Source: Oncomelania hupensis (Eukaryota > Mollusca > Gastropoda > Littorinimorpha > Pomatiopsidae). Taken from it: a stretch of DNA of 64,000 nucleotides. The notes under the pieces were generated by a model, which ran no database searches, was not told where the DNA came from, and saw nothing but the letters and a program-made list of their open reading frames with translations. Positions within the stretch are counted from its first letter, which is position 1. The number at the start of each line of letters is the position of its first letter. A program made the position numbers and the translations under genes. Location: positions 17,236,411 through 17,300,410 of the forward strand of contig CM072515.1 in NCBI GenBank assembly GCA_036898135.1, in the 5' to 3' direction. Shown in pieces: positions 59,901 through 64,000 of this stretch.

Positions 59901-61376
59901 CAATGACTAACTAACTCTTGCTAGCGGCTTGCTTCTGATAGCTGTGAACCTTAATATGTTTGTGGTGTTAACTTCACTCCTGATGATAGTAATGTATGTG
60001 TATAAAGTGGTGAGAGAGAGAGCGAGAGACATAGCGAGAGAGAGAGAAAGAGGGAGAGAGAGAGAGAGAGAGATGTGTGACTTGTTTTGCGTCATCATAT
60101 GTGTCATCGGTTCTTTTACGTCATTTTTCCCATCGTGTTCTTTTCGTTTTGTTTGTGTAGCTGATGAAGTGTAACAATTTACACGAAATATTCTAGTTTA
60201 GGTGTTTTGGTGTTCGTTTTTATCACAACTATGAGAAAATTACTCAAAACGTACCAACACCACGCACGGCATATCTACTTGTATCATTTTGTAGACATTT
60301 GATAGATGTAGCATTAAATATATAGGATTTCTCTTACTATTAGAAAATTACTCGAAACCTCCCATCTCTATGAATGTTGTATCATTTAAAGATATTTGAT
60401 TGGTGTAGCATTGAATGTAGTCACGTTTGTCTTCTGTTTGCCTTAACCACTGATCCACATCCTCAGACTGAAGGAGGAGCATGCGCAGAACAAGTTCAGG
60501 GCAGATGACTTGGAACACAAACTGAACACTGCTCGAAAGCAAGTGTCTGCTCAAGAACTGCGAGTGCATGAGCTTGAGGAGACACACACAATGCAGAGAG
60601 AGAGGATCGAGGAGCTGGAGAAGGAGCTGCGGAGGGTGAGAGAGGAGGACACGGCAGCCCATAACCTGTTCCGCTGTGAGCAGGAGCTCCACGATGCCAA
60701 GAAAGATAGAGAGCGCCTGGTTATTGATTTGGAGAAAGCCAAAAAGGTAATCAGCTAAGAAATGTTCTTATGCAGCTGAAACAGAAATACAAAATGACTT
60801 TACTTGACTGGATTTTCTTAAGGTGATTTTATATGGTTTTGATTTGACACAGTTGAGAGGGTTTTTTTCCATTCTTTTTTAAAATTTCAAATAATGGGAT
60901 TCAAGGCACGGAGAGGGATGAATCAAATAAATAAGCCGGAGAAAAATAGAAGTGTCAAACAGTGACACAAACTATTTACTGCTGATATTTCCTTAACTGC
61001 TTTAAACATTCATTTTGAACCTTTAGAAAACGTATTGCAGTTTTCTTTCTGTGTGAATCATTGGCTAGCATTTTCATTGCTTGTCCTACTGACTAGAGGA
61101 AATATGAATAATAGTGTGCCTGCTTGGTCAAGTTAGTGTTGGTTGCTCAGTCTGTTGAAACATATTGTGTATTTTTAAATTTTTTTTTTACTCCTGCCTG
61201 AACAGTTGTTGGAAACAACACATCGCCGCCTGCGTCAAACAGATGCTCGCCTGCAAGCGGAGATCACAGAATTGCGAGAACGCCTTGGGCAAGAGGAAGA
61301 AGCAGTAGGGGCTCTGAGAGATGAGATTGCGGAGAAGGACAGACAAGGAGAGAAACTCAACCGCCTTATCAAGGAG
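37042..61376 (+). CDS. CEP85: CEP85/CEP85L-family centrosomal coiled-coil protein, 10 exons, C-terminus outside the window
   Basis: Vertebrate CEP85 and CEP85L are centrosomal proteins; CEP85 binds STIL in centriole duplication and restrains NEK2A. Joined exons give 626 codons with every phase matching. Residues 1 to about 280 are disordered, Gly/Tyr/Ser-rich and then basic (SPPLRKSTDFQESVA). From QALYGKQTMPLDSL on, the protein is almost continuous coiled coil (NMIIEKLRQRVLELEADLKM, LRLKEEHAQNKFRADDLEHK). The block DSVERYLSDLPSAEE matches the family signature ERYLADLPTLED. The family is usually 760-800 residues, so one or more 3' exons lie to the right. I infer a single-copy ancestor of both vertebrate paralogs, so the symbol is family-level. 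Intron 8 appears to be U12-type. Confidence 0.88.
37193..37488 (+). mobile_element. Composite SINE (tRNA-like A box plus 5S rRNA-like segment)
   Basis: Flanked by the exact 12-bp repeat ACTGACAGAAAT at 37181-37192 and 37489-37500. The head contains GATAGTGCAGTGGTTGGAGC, like a tRNA A box. It then has GGTTAGCACTTGGATGGGTG ACC, matching the 3' half of 5S rRNA including its box C. The tail ends in (CCTTTA)n. It sits 100 bp after the CEP85-like candidate exon 1. Confidence 0.85.
37499..37537. repeat. (AAT)n microsatellite at the SINE 3' flank
   Basis: Starts within the right target duplication of the composite SINE. Confidence 0.95.
37812..37990 (-). mobile_element. tRNA-derived SINE
   Basis: The minus strand has an A box in CCTAGTGGCGCAGTGGGTTA and a perfect B box GGTTCGATTCC. 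The acceptor stem does not close, so it is not a functional tRNA gene. Confidence 0.75.
38062..38215 (-). repeat. Second, decayed copy of the 37812 SINE body
   Basis: CTCCAATACCATCATTGAAG and GAGGAAACCAGAGTACC align with the body of the preceding SINE. The promoter boxes are lost. Confidence 0.6.
38627..38763. repeat. Inverted (AAT)n / (ATT)n microsatellite pair
   Basis: AAT units (38627-38700) are followed after AAATTATGCCTTGT by ATT units (38717-38763), able to form a long hairpin. Confidence 0.93.
39238..39330. repeat. (CT)n and (CA)n microsatellites
   Basis: A CT run at 39242-39261 and CA runs to 39328. Confidence 0.95.
39543..39748. mobile_element. Short MITE with CAGGCCTGAAAATG-type ends
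   Basis: The left end CAGCCCTGAAAATG and the right end CATTTTCAGGCCTG are inverted. The interior repeats ACTAGCC and GCGACTA motifs. Flanks share AACTA. Likely hAT-type by terminus. Confidence 0.65.
41805..44020 (+). mobile_element. RTE-like LINE copy C, decayed and split by a MITE
   Basis: RT-like fragments in one order: SAGVDNIHTELLKAGGEVMI and SLVITLLKKGN before 42010; SHPSKVLLKIILNRLKSQAE from 42850; TVSIGGRAISNLRFADDIDG LAGEEQELEQL from 43203; EDNSREWTGLTRSEAMRVAE DRERW up to 43975. It ends in GGATAGGATAGG. Stops and frameshifts are many (for example TAG at 41839). Clade assignment (RTE-like) rests on recall of related ORFs and the short-repeat tail. Confidence 0.75.
42010..42817. mobile_element. 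hAT-like MITE nested in LINE copy C
   Basis: Starts CAGTGTTTCCCACAGC and ends GCGTTTTGGGAAACACT(G): 11-12-bp inverted termini of hAT type. The flanks both read GGGTAA, consistent with a short target duplication. No coding capacity recognised; it has an internal GC-rich stretch near 42620-42690. Confidence 0.7.
44190..44885 (+). repeat. Interspersed repeat rich in TCAAGGTCA, copy 2
   Basis: Opposite orientation to copy 1, in CEP85-like intron 1. Shared blocks include ACTTTGAAGTGGCCTTGACC CTAAGC and AGTTCTCCAAGGGGCATGTG AG. It contains repeated CAAGGTCA half-sites. Confidence 0.7.
45000..48288 (+). other. CEP85-like intron 1, central part
   Basis: A TAG/CAG-rich imperfect repeat at 45080-45230 and the (CT)n at 47909. 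Nothing else recognised; no exon with support. Confidence 0.55.
47909..47980. repeat. (CT)n microsatellite
   Basis: CT repeat with three TTTC interruptions, in CEP85-like intron 1. Confidence 0.97.
48289..48765. mobile_element. pogo/Tigger-type MITE
   Basis: Flanked by TA on both sides. The left end CAGTGGAGTCCGGGTATAAC and right end GTTATAGGTGGACTCCACTG are inverted repeats of pogo type. Internal subterminal repeats contain TTCGTTA several times. No transposase. Confidence 0.85.
48766..50703 (+). other. CEP85-like intron 1, right part
   Basis: A short direct duplication at 48960-49035 (ATTTTTTAACG, TGACATTGAAGG twice). Otherwise no recognisable feature before the exon 2 acceptor. Confidence 0.55.
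50704..51015 (+). CDS. CEP85: CEP85-like exon 2
   Basis: Encodes WQDDIEKLTPSPVVQYPQDT and then a Gly/Tyr-rich disordered stretch ending TTTNSG. Acceptor TTTTCAG, donor GTAAGA, phases 1 and 1. Confidence 0.85.
51508..51693 (+). CDS. CEP85: CEP85-like exon 3
   Basis: Encodes GDQQSPGSSPAMVRRMLNRA and DEYYDGYGSSSTAGG. Acceptor TTCAATAG, donor GTGAAG, phases 1 and 1. Disordered. Confidence 0.83.
52041..52327 (+). CDS. CEP85: CEP85-like exon 4
   Basis: Encodes YEYSGNMLSPPLRKSTDFQE and TVKKTVGDLRQWQQQHQEEL LHQHIETQ, where the coiled coil begins. Acceptor AAAACAG after a T-rich tract, donor GTAGGT, phase 0. Confidence 0.88.
52829..53083 (+). CDS. CEP85: CEP85-like exon 5
   Basis: Encodes ALYGKQTMPLDSLVRQLGLK through IEKLRQRVLELEADLKMTDN. 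Acceptor GGTTTCAG. Donor AAG|GTCAGT, with an in-frame alternative AAG|GTCAAG six bases earlier. Confidence 0.9.
53372..53466 (+). CDS. CEP85: CEP85-like exon 6
   Basis: Encodes ELQYKCANLKSELAETRTKK and NTEINNLEEQL. Acceptor CTTTGCAG, donor GTATCA, phase 2. Confidence 0.9.
53662..53740 (+). CDS. CEP85: CEP85-like exon 7
   Basis: Encodes ASEHEIQQMKSEIKLKEADF EALERK. Acceptor TGTTTCAG, donor GTAACG, phase 0. A LINE begins about 17 bp after this donor. Confidence 0.9.
53757..55780 (+). mobile_element. CR1/L2-like LINE, 5'-truncated, with a frameshift
   Basis: Lies in CEP85-like intron 7, same strand. RT motifs are clear: NDLKNYRPVSTCNLSFLSKV, LFDLSAAFDTFDHHTL, GVLQGSVLGPVLFIIY, FADDTPLY, LNDDKTEALLI. 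The frame runs to 55061; the conserved C-terminal block FCAPKQLNSLPSHIRNIPTT QAFKNALKTHLFKLYY continues in another frame to 55207, so one frameshift lies near 55020-55060. The endonuclease domain is absent. The 3' UTR ends with GCGCTATACAAGCC near 55750. Not functional as it stands. Confidence 0.85.
55781..55880 (-). repeat. Dispersed repeat with a degenerate hammerhead-like core, copy 3
   Basis: Minus strand reads TAACTCCTGAAGAATCTTTT and then AGAGAACCTTTTATTAATC. It shares the order of blocks with copies at 9890-9995 and 17531-17615. The GAAAC half of the core is lost. Confidence 0.6.
56177..56329 (+). CDS. CEP85: CEP85-like exon 8, with the family signature ERYLSDLP
   Basis: Encodes LLGKEKEVEEWVQRFQEMKA, then KLDSVERYLSDLPSAEETMR NTQE. 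Acceptor GTGTTTAG. The exon ends at CAAGAA, directly followed by ATATCCTTT, a consensus U12-type donor. The only nearby GT donor (after 56314) gives a frameshift and stop when joined to exon 9. Confidence 0.9.
56330..56338 (+). promoter_or_regulatory. U12-type (AT-AC) splice donor
   Basis: ATATCCTTT matches the minor-spliceosome donor consensus at all nine positions. It sits exactly at the frame-preserving end of CEP85-like exon 8. Confidence 0.8.
56358..56462 (-). repeat. SINE tail fragment, same family as 28600-29047
   Basis: CTTATATAGCGCTTTTCCAG, AAGAGCTGCTCAAGG and AATACAGGATCTAACTC are shared. It lies within CEP85-like intron 8, just after the U12-type donor. Confidence 0.7.
56685..57083 (+). 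pseudogene. N-terminal part of the Penelope-like ORF, cut off by an in-frame TGA
   Basis: Same frame as the RT ORF. It reads GYKRKLLKLNQDLLSILTTA and a basic tract (RKNRKLARLLQWRS), then Ser/Ala/Pro-rich sequence ending NNNPKRKKNR before TGA at 57081-57083. Family members have such an N-terminal region on the same polypeptide, so I read the TGA as a nonsense mutation, though readthrough or a separate ORF cannot be excluded. Confidence 0.65.
57084..59789 (+). CDS. Penelope-like reverse transcriptase / GIY-YIG endonuclease
   Basis: About 900 codons open to the TGA at 59787. Penelope-type RT motifs appear in order: ADKGGAVVV (near 57515), YHLPKVHK, GRPIVSGIGGPTEHLSK, LLVTIDVVGLYTNIPH, GTAMGTPMAPTIANIF, RFIDDI (58274-58291, the catalytic aspartates) and YLDVSL. 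A glutamine-rich linker (58915-59335) follows, then a Cys/His cluster CHQCNAKRCVVCHNH and a GIY-YIG module, LVYLIDCAKC then YVGETGQTLKKRLYGHR. The nuclease cuts target DNA and the RT copies element RNA. The frame is open upstream to an in-frame TGA at 57081-57083, before which the same frame continues for 130 codons. I could not identify the native start; no ATG stands at the left end of the open frame. Confidence 0.9.
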   Translation, partial: FVRRFPQSPDKKQVINLSTVHLTEEQTHVLSLGPKFCPTPTNINKLKLLEDTCEGMRRLRLKEFFLQDDTPAQLSTRPKFYKKTYWCPRNGRDEALDAYCSTIKTRVKAFKPVPNNKKNINRTDQKAIHELKQLVEERTIRIIPADKGGAVVVQDFNDYKKEAMRQLNDPATYEKLSTDPTKEIAEKSNELLQQLKNESYIDTNTYNWGLLDTNNTKCHTFYHLPKVHKSQEHPPGRPIVSGIGGPTEHLSKLVDYWLQPVVHQLPSFVKDTTHFLRIVEEWKQTFEPFPQDALLVTIDVVGLYTNIPHHEVGPSIQAALNHYTAAPETPPLDRLVPIIEHILHNNVFQFDNEIYRQRFGTAMGTPMAPTIANIFMAWVENTILTTSPWTIDNNCWKRFIDDIAMLWFHGEDQFKLFLQWMNNLHPTIKFTANYGCCNISYLDVSLNINDNKLSTDLFVKPTDANMCLPFHSCHPRHCTRSIPYSQCLRIRRICSDDSTFMKRAKELEEKLKRRGYPKKLLKQAIQKVAAIPRQSTLNYKERQQTDRVPVIITHNPSNPPLSQWLKEYMPVLHSSTRMKKAVPEPPIVGKRNCRNLRSMLMPSKLPKEIKHCEQQQLQQNKSQEPQPQTQEHQQQLSQQAQLHQSTHQQSQQQQSQQQQLLQHHSQQQQLQLQQSQPQSQQLQQQQSKHQQSQQQQSQQQQLQQQRSQQQQSQIKQPQQQQQLELQQQQCQLHQPQQKSQPLKQQHSQKLPNGCHQCNAKRCVVCHNHLNTTKTFTSVVNGGKHNICSDLSCTSTNLVYLIDCAKCNQVQYVGETGQTLKKRLYGHRYNISHFNDHHDNDDSKRTAYTKEDTMVAKHFNLPAHSIKDMRCTAIEQIHHDDVVLRRRREKFWRHQLQTNFPD
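60012..60073. repeat. (GA)n microsatellite in the Penelope-like 3' region
   Basis: Imperfect GAGAGAGA with AGCGAG and GGGAG interruptions. Confidence 0.95.
60161..60189 (+). ncRNA. Hammerhead-like hairpin in the Penelope-like 3' region
   Basis: CTGATGA, then an extra A, a perfect 6-bp stem GTGTAA/TTACAC with loop CAAT, then GAAA. Penelope-like elements are known to carry hammerhead ribozymes with core CUGANGA...GAAA. Here the first stem II position is A-C rather than paired, and I could not find convincing helices I and III, so activity is doubtful. Confidence 0.35.
60228..60420 (+). repeat. Diverged ~105-bp tandem duplication at the Penelope-like 3' flank
   Basis: ATGAGAAAATTACTCAAAAC (60231) and TAGAAAATTACTCGAAACCT (60341) start two related copies that also share TGTATCATTT and TGTAGCATT. 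The stretch ATAGGATTTCTCTTACTAT occurs both left of the element and between the two copies, so the element entered a pre-existing duplication. Confidence 0.7.
60439..60458 (+). promoter_or_regulatory. U12-type branch site and AC acceptor
   Basis: TGCCTTAACC contains CCTTAAC, the core of the U12 branch consensus. The branch adenosine (60446) is 12 nt from the terminal AC (60457-60458), within the narrow range typical of U12 introns. Confidence 0.78.
60459..60746 (+). CDS. CEP85: CEP85-like exon 9
   Basis: Encodes ILRLKEEHAQNKFRADDLEH through QRERIEELEKELRRVREEDT and DRERLVIDLEKAKK, continuous coiled coil. Reads 96 whole codons when the acceptor is AC at 60457-60458. Donor GTAATC. Confidence 0.9.
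61206..61376 (+). CDS. CEP85: CEP85-like exon 10, last exon in the window
   Basis: Encodes LLETTHRRLRQTDARLQAEI TELRERLGQEEEAVGALRDE and ends NRLIKE. Acceptor CCTGAACAG, donor GTTTGT, phase 0. Coiled coil. Confidence 0.88.
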
Positions 61377-61679
61377 GTTTGTATTATATTGCCTGCAAGC
61401 ACTCACACACAGACACATACACATACATTTATACCCATGTGCGCACATGTACAGTGATGTCCCGAGGCCTCGGACATCGGTCATGGTCCGATTCGTTTGG
61501 AAAATGACCGAATGCAAACACCTGTGTCCCGTCAAATGTCCGATTCTATTGCGAAATTAGCGGTCATTGTCCAATAGCATAGCTGCCAACTGTTACGGAA
61601 AAACCGGAAAAAATCGTTTTTTTAATATCTGTCGTCGTTTTCGTTGTTTTCTAACAAAAATACGGTTTCCGATTTCACC

Positions 61680-61712
<33 letters not shown>

Positions 61713-61819
61713 AAAACGAAGCAACGTTGGCTTTCAACATGTGGTATACGCTGGGCTCTCGCCTTTTCATGTGGAAGTGACGTTGTATTTCGCGCATGCG
61801 CATAGCGGCTGCAGTCAAC

Positions 61820-62876
61820 ATGGCGTCGAGTTCGACTACCGCAGAGAAATCTAATGCGAAGCCGAAACGATTTCAGCGATATATTGCGGCTTACAAGGAA
61901 AAGTTTCCATGGGCCGCTCCATGTCCATCAAGAGGTGAAAAGTTTACTTTCTGTACTGCATGCAGATGTGCGGTGAATATTTCTCACGGAGGAAGAAACG
62001 ATCTAGCCGACCATGAAAAGACCACCAAACACAAAAAAAACTGCGAAGCTGAACAATCAAAAGCTGTAAAGAATACTCCGTCGATCGCATCATGCTTTCT
62101 TGAACCAACCGATTACAGCGTCATCAATGCAGAGGTAAGAACATTACGCATGATTTCTCTCTTTCACTACAATAGACAAATTGATGAATGAGAGGGAGAT
62201 GGAGAGAGAGGGGGGGTGGGGAGGAAGAGTATGGTGATTCCAGAGCTAACTTCTTTTTCCTCCTTCAAGTTTTCATCAAGCGAAACCAAAGGCAGAAAAG
62301 AAAGAGTACAAAGTGCTTTACTAAAGAGAAAGGAAGGGTCATGCTTGAGGTCAGATCTAAGATAACAAAGCTTAGCGCTCAAATACTAGCATTGCATAGC
62401 TTTAAGTCGCTCTTCTCCTTAGCAACAAAATTGCTATCGTTCCACTGTGACCAGATTCCAGATAGCAGCTGACTTGTAAGCCTTAAGCTAAACTAAAAGC
62501 TAACAAAAGCGAGAGATTTTTGCGGACAATGCAGGGAATAAGCAGAATATGCACACCAACACTCAAATAATACATAATTTTGATTATAATTTTCATTATA
62601 GTTTATTACTGAGTGTTGTATATGTAATAAGACAGATGTTTTACTTGTGAGAAAGAGGATTAGAAATAAAATAAAGGTTTTAACTGTAAGATGTATGATA
62701 TACAGACATATTTTAATACAAACAAAAAAGAAACAGTAAAAATAGGGACGCTGTAGGAGAGAAAGTATGAACACATTTTTCATTGCCATTGATTTGTTTG
62801 TTGTTGATATTTTGAGTTAATGATCAATGCATAGGTAATAACATTCATACACACACACACACTCTCTCTCTCTCTC

Positions 62877-62935
<59 letters not shown>

Positions 62936-64000
62936 TTATATTTCTTTCTTTTTCTCTCTCTCATTTACAAAATACAAATTGATGAATGAGAGTGATGGAG
63001 GGAGAGGGGTTGAGGAGAGAGAGTAGGAACACATTTTTTCATTGCCATTGATTTATTTGTTGTTGTTGATATTTACTAATTTAGAGGTAATAATTTTGAG
63101 ACATTTACCTCGTGTCACAAAAACATAGTAAGACATTACTCCCATACACACATATATGTATCACACATTCTCACATTCACATTACCACCACCCCACCTAC
63201 AATGAAACATGCACATGCAATGTAACACACACACACGCACACACACATGACTGATGGAAAAAAACAAAAACAAAGTAGAGATATAAAAATATTCAAATTT
63301 GTGTCATTTGTTTTTTCTTTCAGATGCTGTTTACAACATATCTGCTGGAGCACAACTTGCCCATAGCAGCTGCTGACCATTTTGGCCCTTTACTGACGGC
63401 CATGTTTCCACAGTCTAAAGAGGCCCGTGCCTTTGCCTCTGGGAGAACGAAGACATCCTGCCTGCTAAAGACCCTTGCTGCAGAATCCCAGTCTGCTGTT
63501 GTTCAGTGTTTGAAAAATGGTAAGTCTTTTTCTTCCTATTAAGTTAACATGCACAGAGACATAGTTTTAAATTCACCCCTTTCCCCCACCCCCCTGATTT
63601 TATGAAGTTTTTACATTGAAAGGTGTCCTTTGCGTGACAAAATCGTTTATTTTCTGTGAAATCACTAAAACTACTTATATGTATTTTCAATAAATGCAAT
63701 TATTTTATGTTATATTCTATGTTTATCAAATTGTGTTGTCCTTGTTCTCCAGGCCCCTTCTCCTTGGCCACGGATGGGGGGGAATGACCGGTCTATGGAG
63801 ATGACGCTGTATCCTTTGGTCGTCACCTTCTACAACACTCAGCATGGAGAAATTCAAACTGCCATGATGTCGGTGCCCTCCCTTGACAATGCTGGTACTG
63901 GAGAAAATATTGCCAGGCTTATTTTAGATGAATTCTCCAGGCTGGGTGTGACAGAGGATGTGTGGCGCCAAAACTGCATTGGCCTTGCTACCGACAATGC
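61820..64000 (+). pseudogene. hAT transposase-like gene with BED/TTF-type zinc finger, partial, frameshifted
   Basis: Three exons join in phase. Exon 1 (61820-62134) starts at ATG in the context AACATGG and encodes KRFQRYIAAYKEKFPWAAPC plus a zinc finger, FCTAC...DHEKTTKH. Exon 2 (63324-63519) encodes MLFTTYLLEHNLPIAAADHF GPLL. Exon 3 begins at 63753 with GPFSLATDGG and continues RSMEMTLYPLVVTFYNTQHG up to NCIGLATDNA at the window edge. A run of seven G (63776-63782) shifts the frame; six would restore it. This could be a real mutation or a homopolymer error. The catalytic C-terminus and dimerisation domain lie to the right. Confidence 0.75.
62863..62945. repeat. (CT)n microsatellite in the hAT-like gene's intron 1
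   Basis: CT repeat preceded by a short CA run. The flanking text GAACACATTTTTCATTGCCA TTGATTTG occurs twice (62768 and 63027), so the region is partly duplicated. Confidence 0.95.

Larger units (their letters stand above)
56644..60227 (+). mobile_element. Penelope-like retroelement (EN+ type), nearly intact
   Basis: About 3.6 kb in the same orientation as CEP85-like, inside its intron 8. The 15-bp sequence ACTATGAGAAAATTA occurs at 56629-56643 and again at 60228-60242, as expected for a target-site duplication. The interior codes for a Penelope-type reverse transcriptase with a C-terminal GIY-YIG nuclease. The 3' untranslated part holds a 'GGTCCTGATTCGGCTC' motif shared with other repeats, a (GA)n tract and a hammerhead-like hairpin. 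Exact ends are inferred from the direct repeats. Confidence 0.85.
61452..64000 (+). mobile_element. hAT-type DNA transposon, right end outside the window
   Basis: CAGTGATGTCCCGAGGCC at 61452 looks like a hAT terminal inverted repeat; the preceding 8 bases CACATGTA would be the target duplication. About 370 bp in, a spliced gene for a zinc-finger/hAT transposase-like protein starts. It lies downstream of CEP85-like exon 10, presumably in the next intron. The left terminus is inferred, since the right end cannot be seen. Confidence 0.6.

Noticed and set aside
56315..60466. GT-AG alternative for CEP85-like intron 8
   Set aside because: Donor C|GTAACA joined to CAG|ACTGAAGG gives CAC then TGA, destroying the frame.

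Overview
The window is animal nuclear DNA: AT-rich, heavily interrupted by introns, and full of microsatellites and transposable elements. Exon-level similarity, the GT-AG introns and the repeat complement (tRNA-derived SINEs ending in a 'tatatagcgctt' hairpin, CR1/RTE-like LINEs, a Penelope-like element, hAT/piggyBac/pogo MITEs) suggest a lophotrochozoan, most likely a gastropod mollusc. The assignment to molluscs is inference; I cannot search a database here.

Two host genes stand head to head. On the minus strand, from about 35.9 kb leftwards, lies MED14, the scaffold subunit of the Mediator complex. I could place 31 coding exons (start codon at 35337) whose splice phases agree throughout, giving about 1,153 codons. 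The last ~300 codons of a typical MED14 should lie left of base 3126 and outside the window. On the plus strand lies a CEP85/CEP85L-family centrosomal coiled-coil gene. Its candidate first coding exon is at 37042-37093, followed by a 13.6-kb intron and exons from 50704 to 61376 (626 codons so far); its 3' end lies beyond the window. The two start codons are 1.7 kb apart, so the genes may share a bidirectional promoter region, which contains a 143-bp tandem duplication.

Most of the remaining sequence is intron filled with mobile DNA. MED14 introns hold two foldback elements with arms of about 85 bp (6463-6892 and 15992-16223), a piggyBac-type MITE (11181-11404), LINE fragments (20919-21520 and 23345-24895, the latter with one copy nested in another) and tRNA-type SINEs. 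CEP85-like intron 1 holds a tRNA/5S-like composite SINE with a 12-bp target duplication, an RTE-like LINE wrecked by a hAT-type MITE, and a pogo-type MITE. Intron 7 holds a CR1/L2-like LINE. Intron 8 holds a nearly intact Penelope-like element (reverse transcriptase plus GIY-YIG endonuclease, a very glutamine-rich linker, one in-frame stop and 15-bp flanking direct repeats). After exon 10 a spliced hAT-type transposase gene begins and runs off the right edge; it carries a one-base frameshift.

The most interesting observation is that CEP85-like intron 8 reads as a minor-spliceosome (U12-type) AT-AC intron: the donor is ATATCCTTT, the branch site CCTTAAC, and the acceptor AC lies 12 nt downstream. 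This is the only splice solution I found that keeps the reading frame, and the Penelope-like element sits inside that intron. A second recurrent feature is a short CTGANGA...GAAA hairpin resembling a hammerhead-ribozyme core, found in the Penelope-like element's 3' region and in a dispersed repeat.
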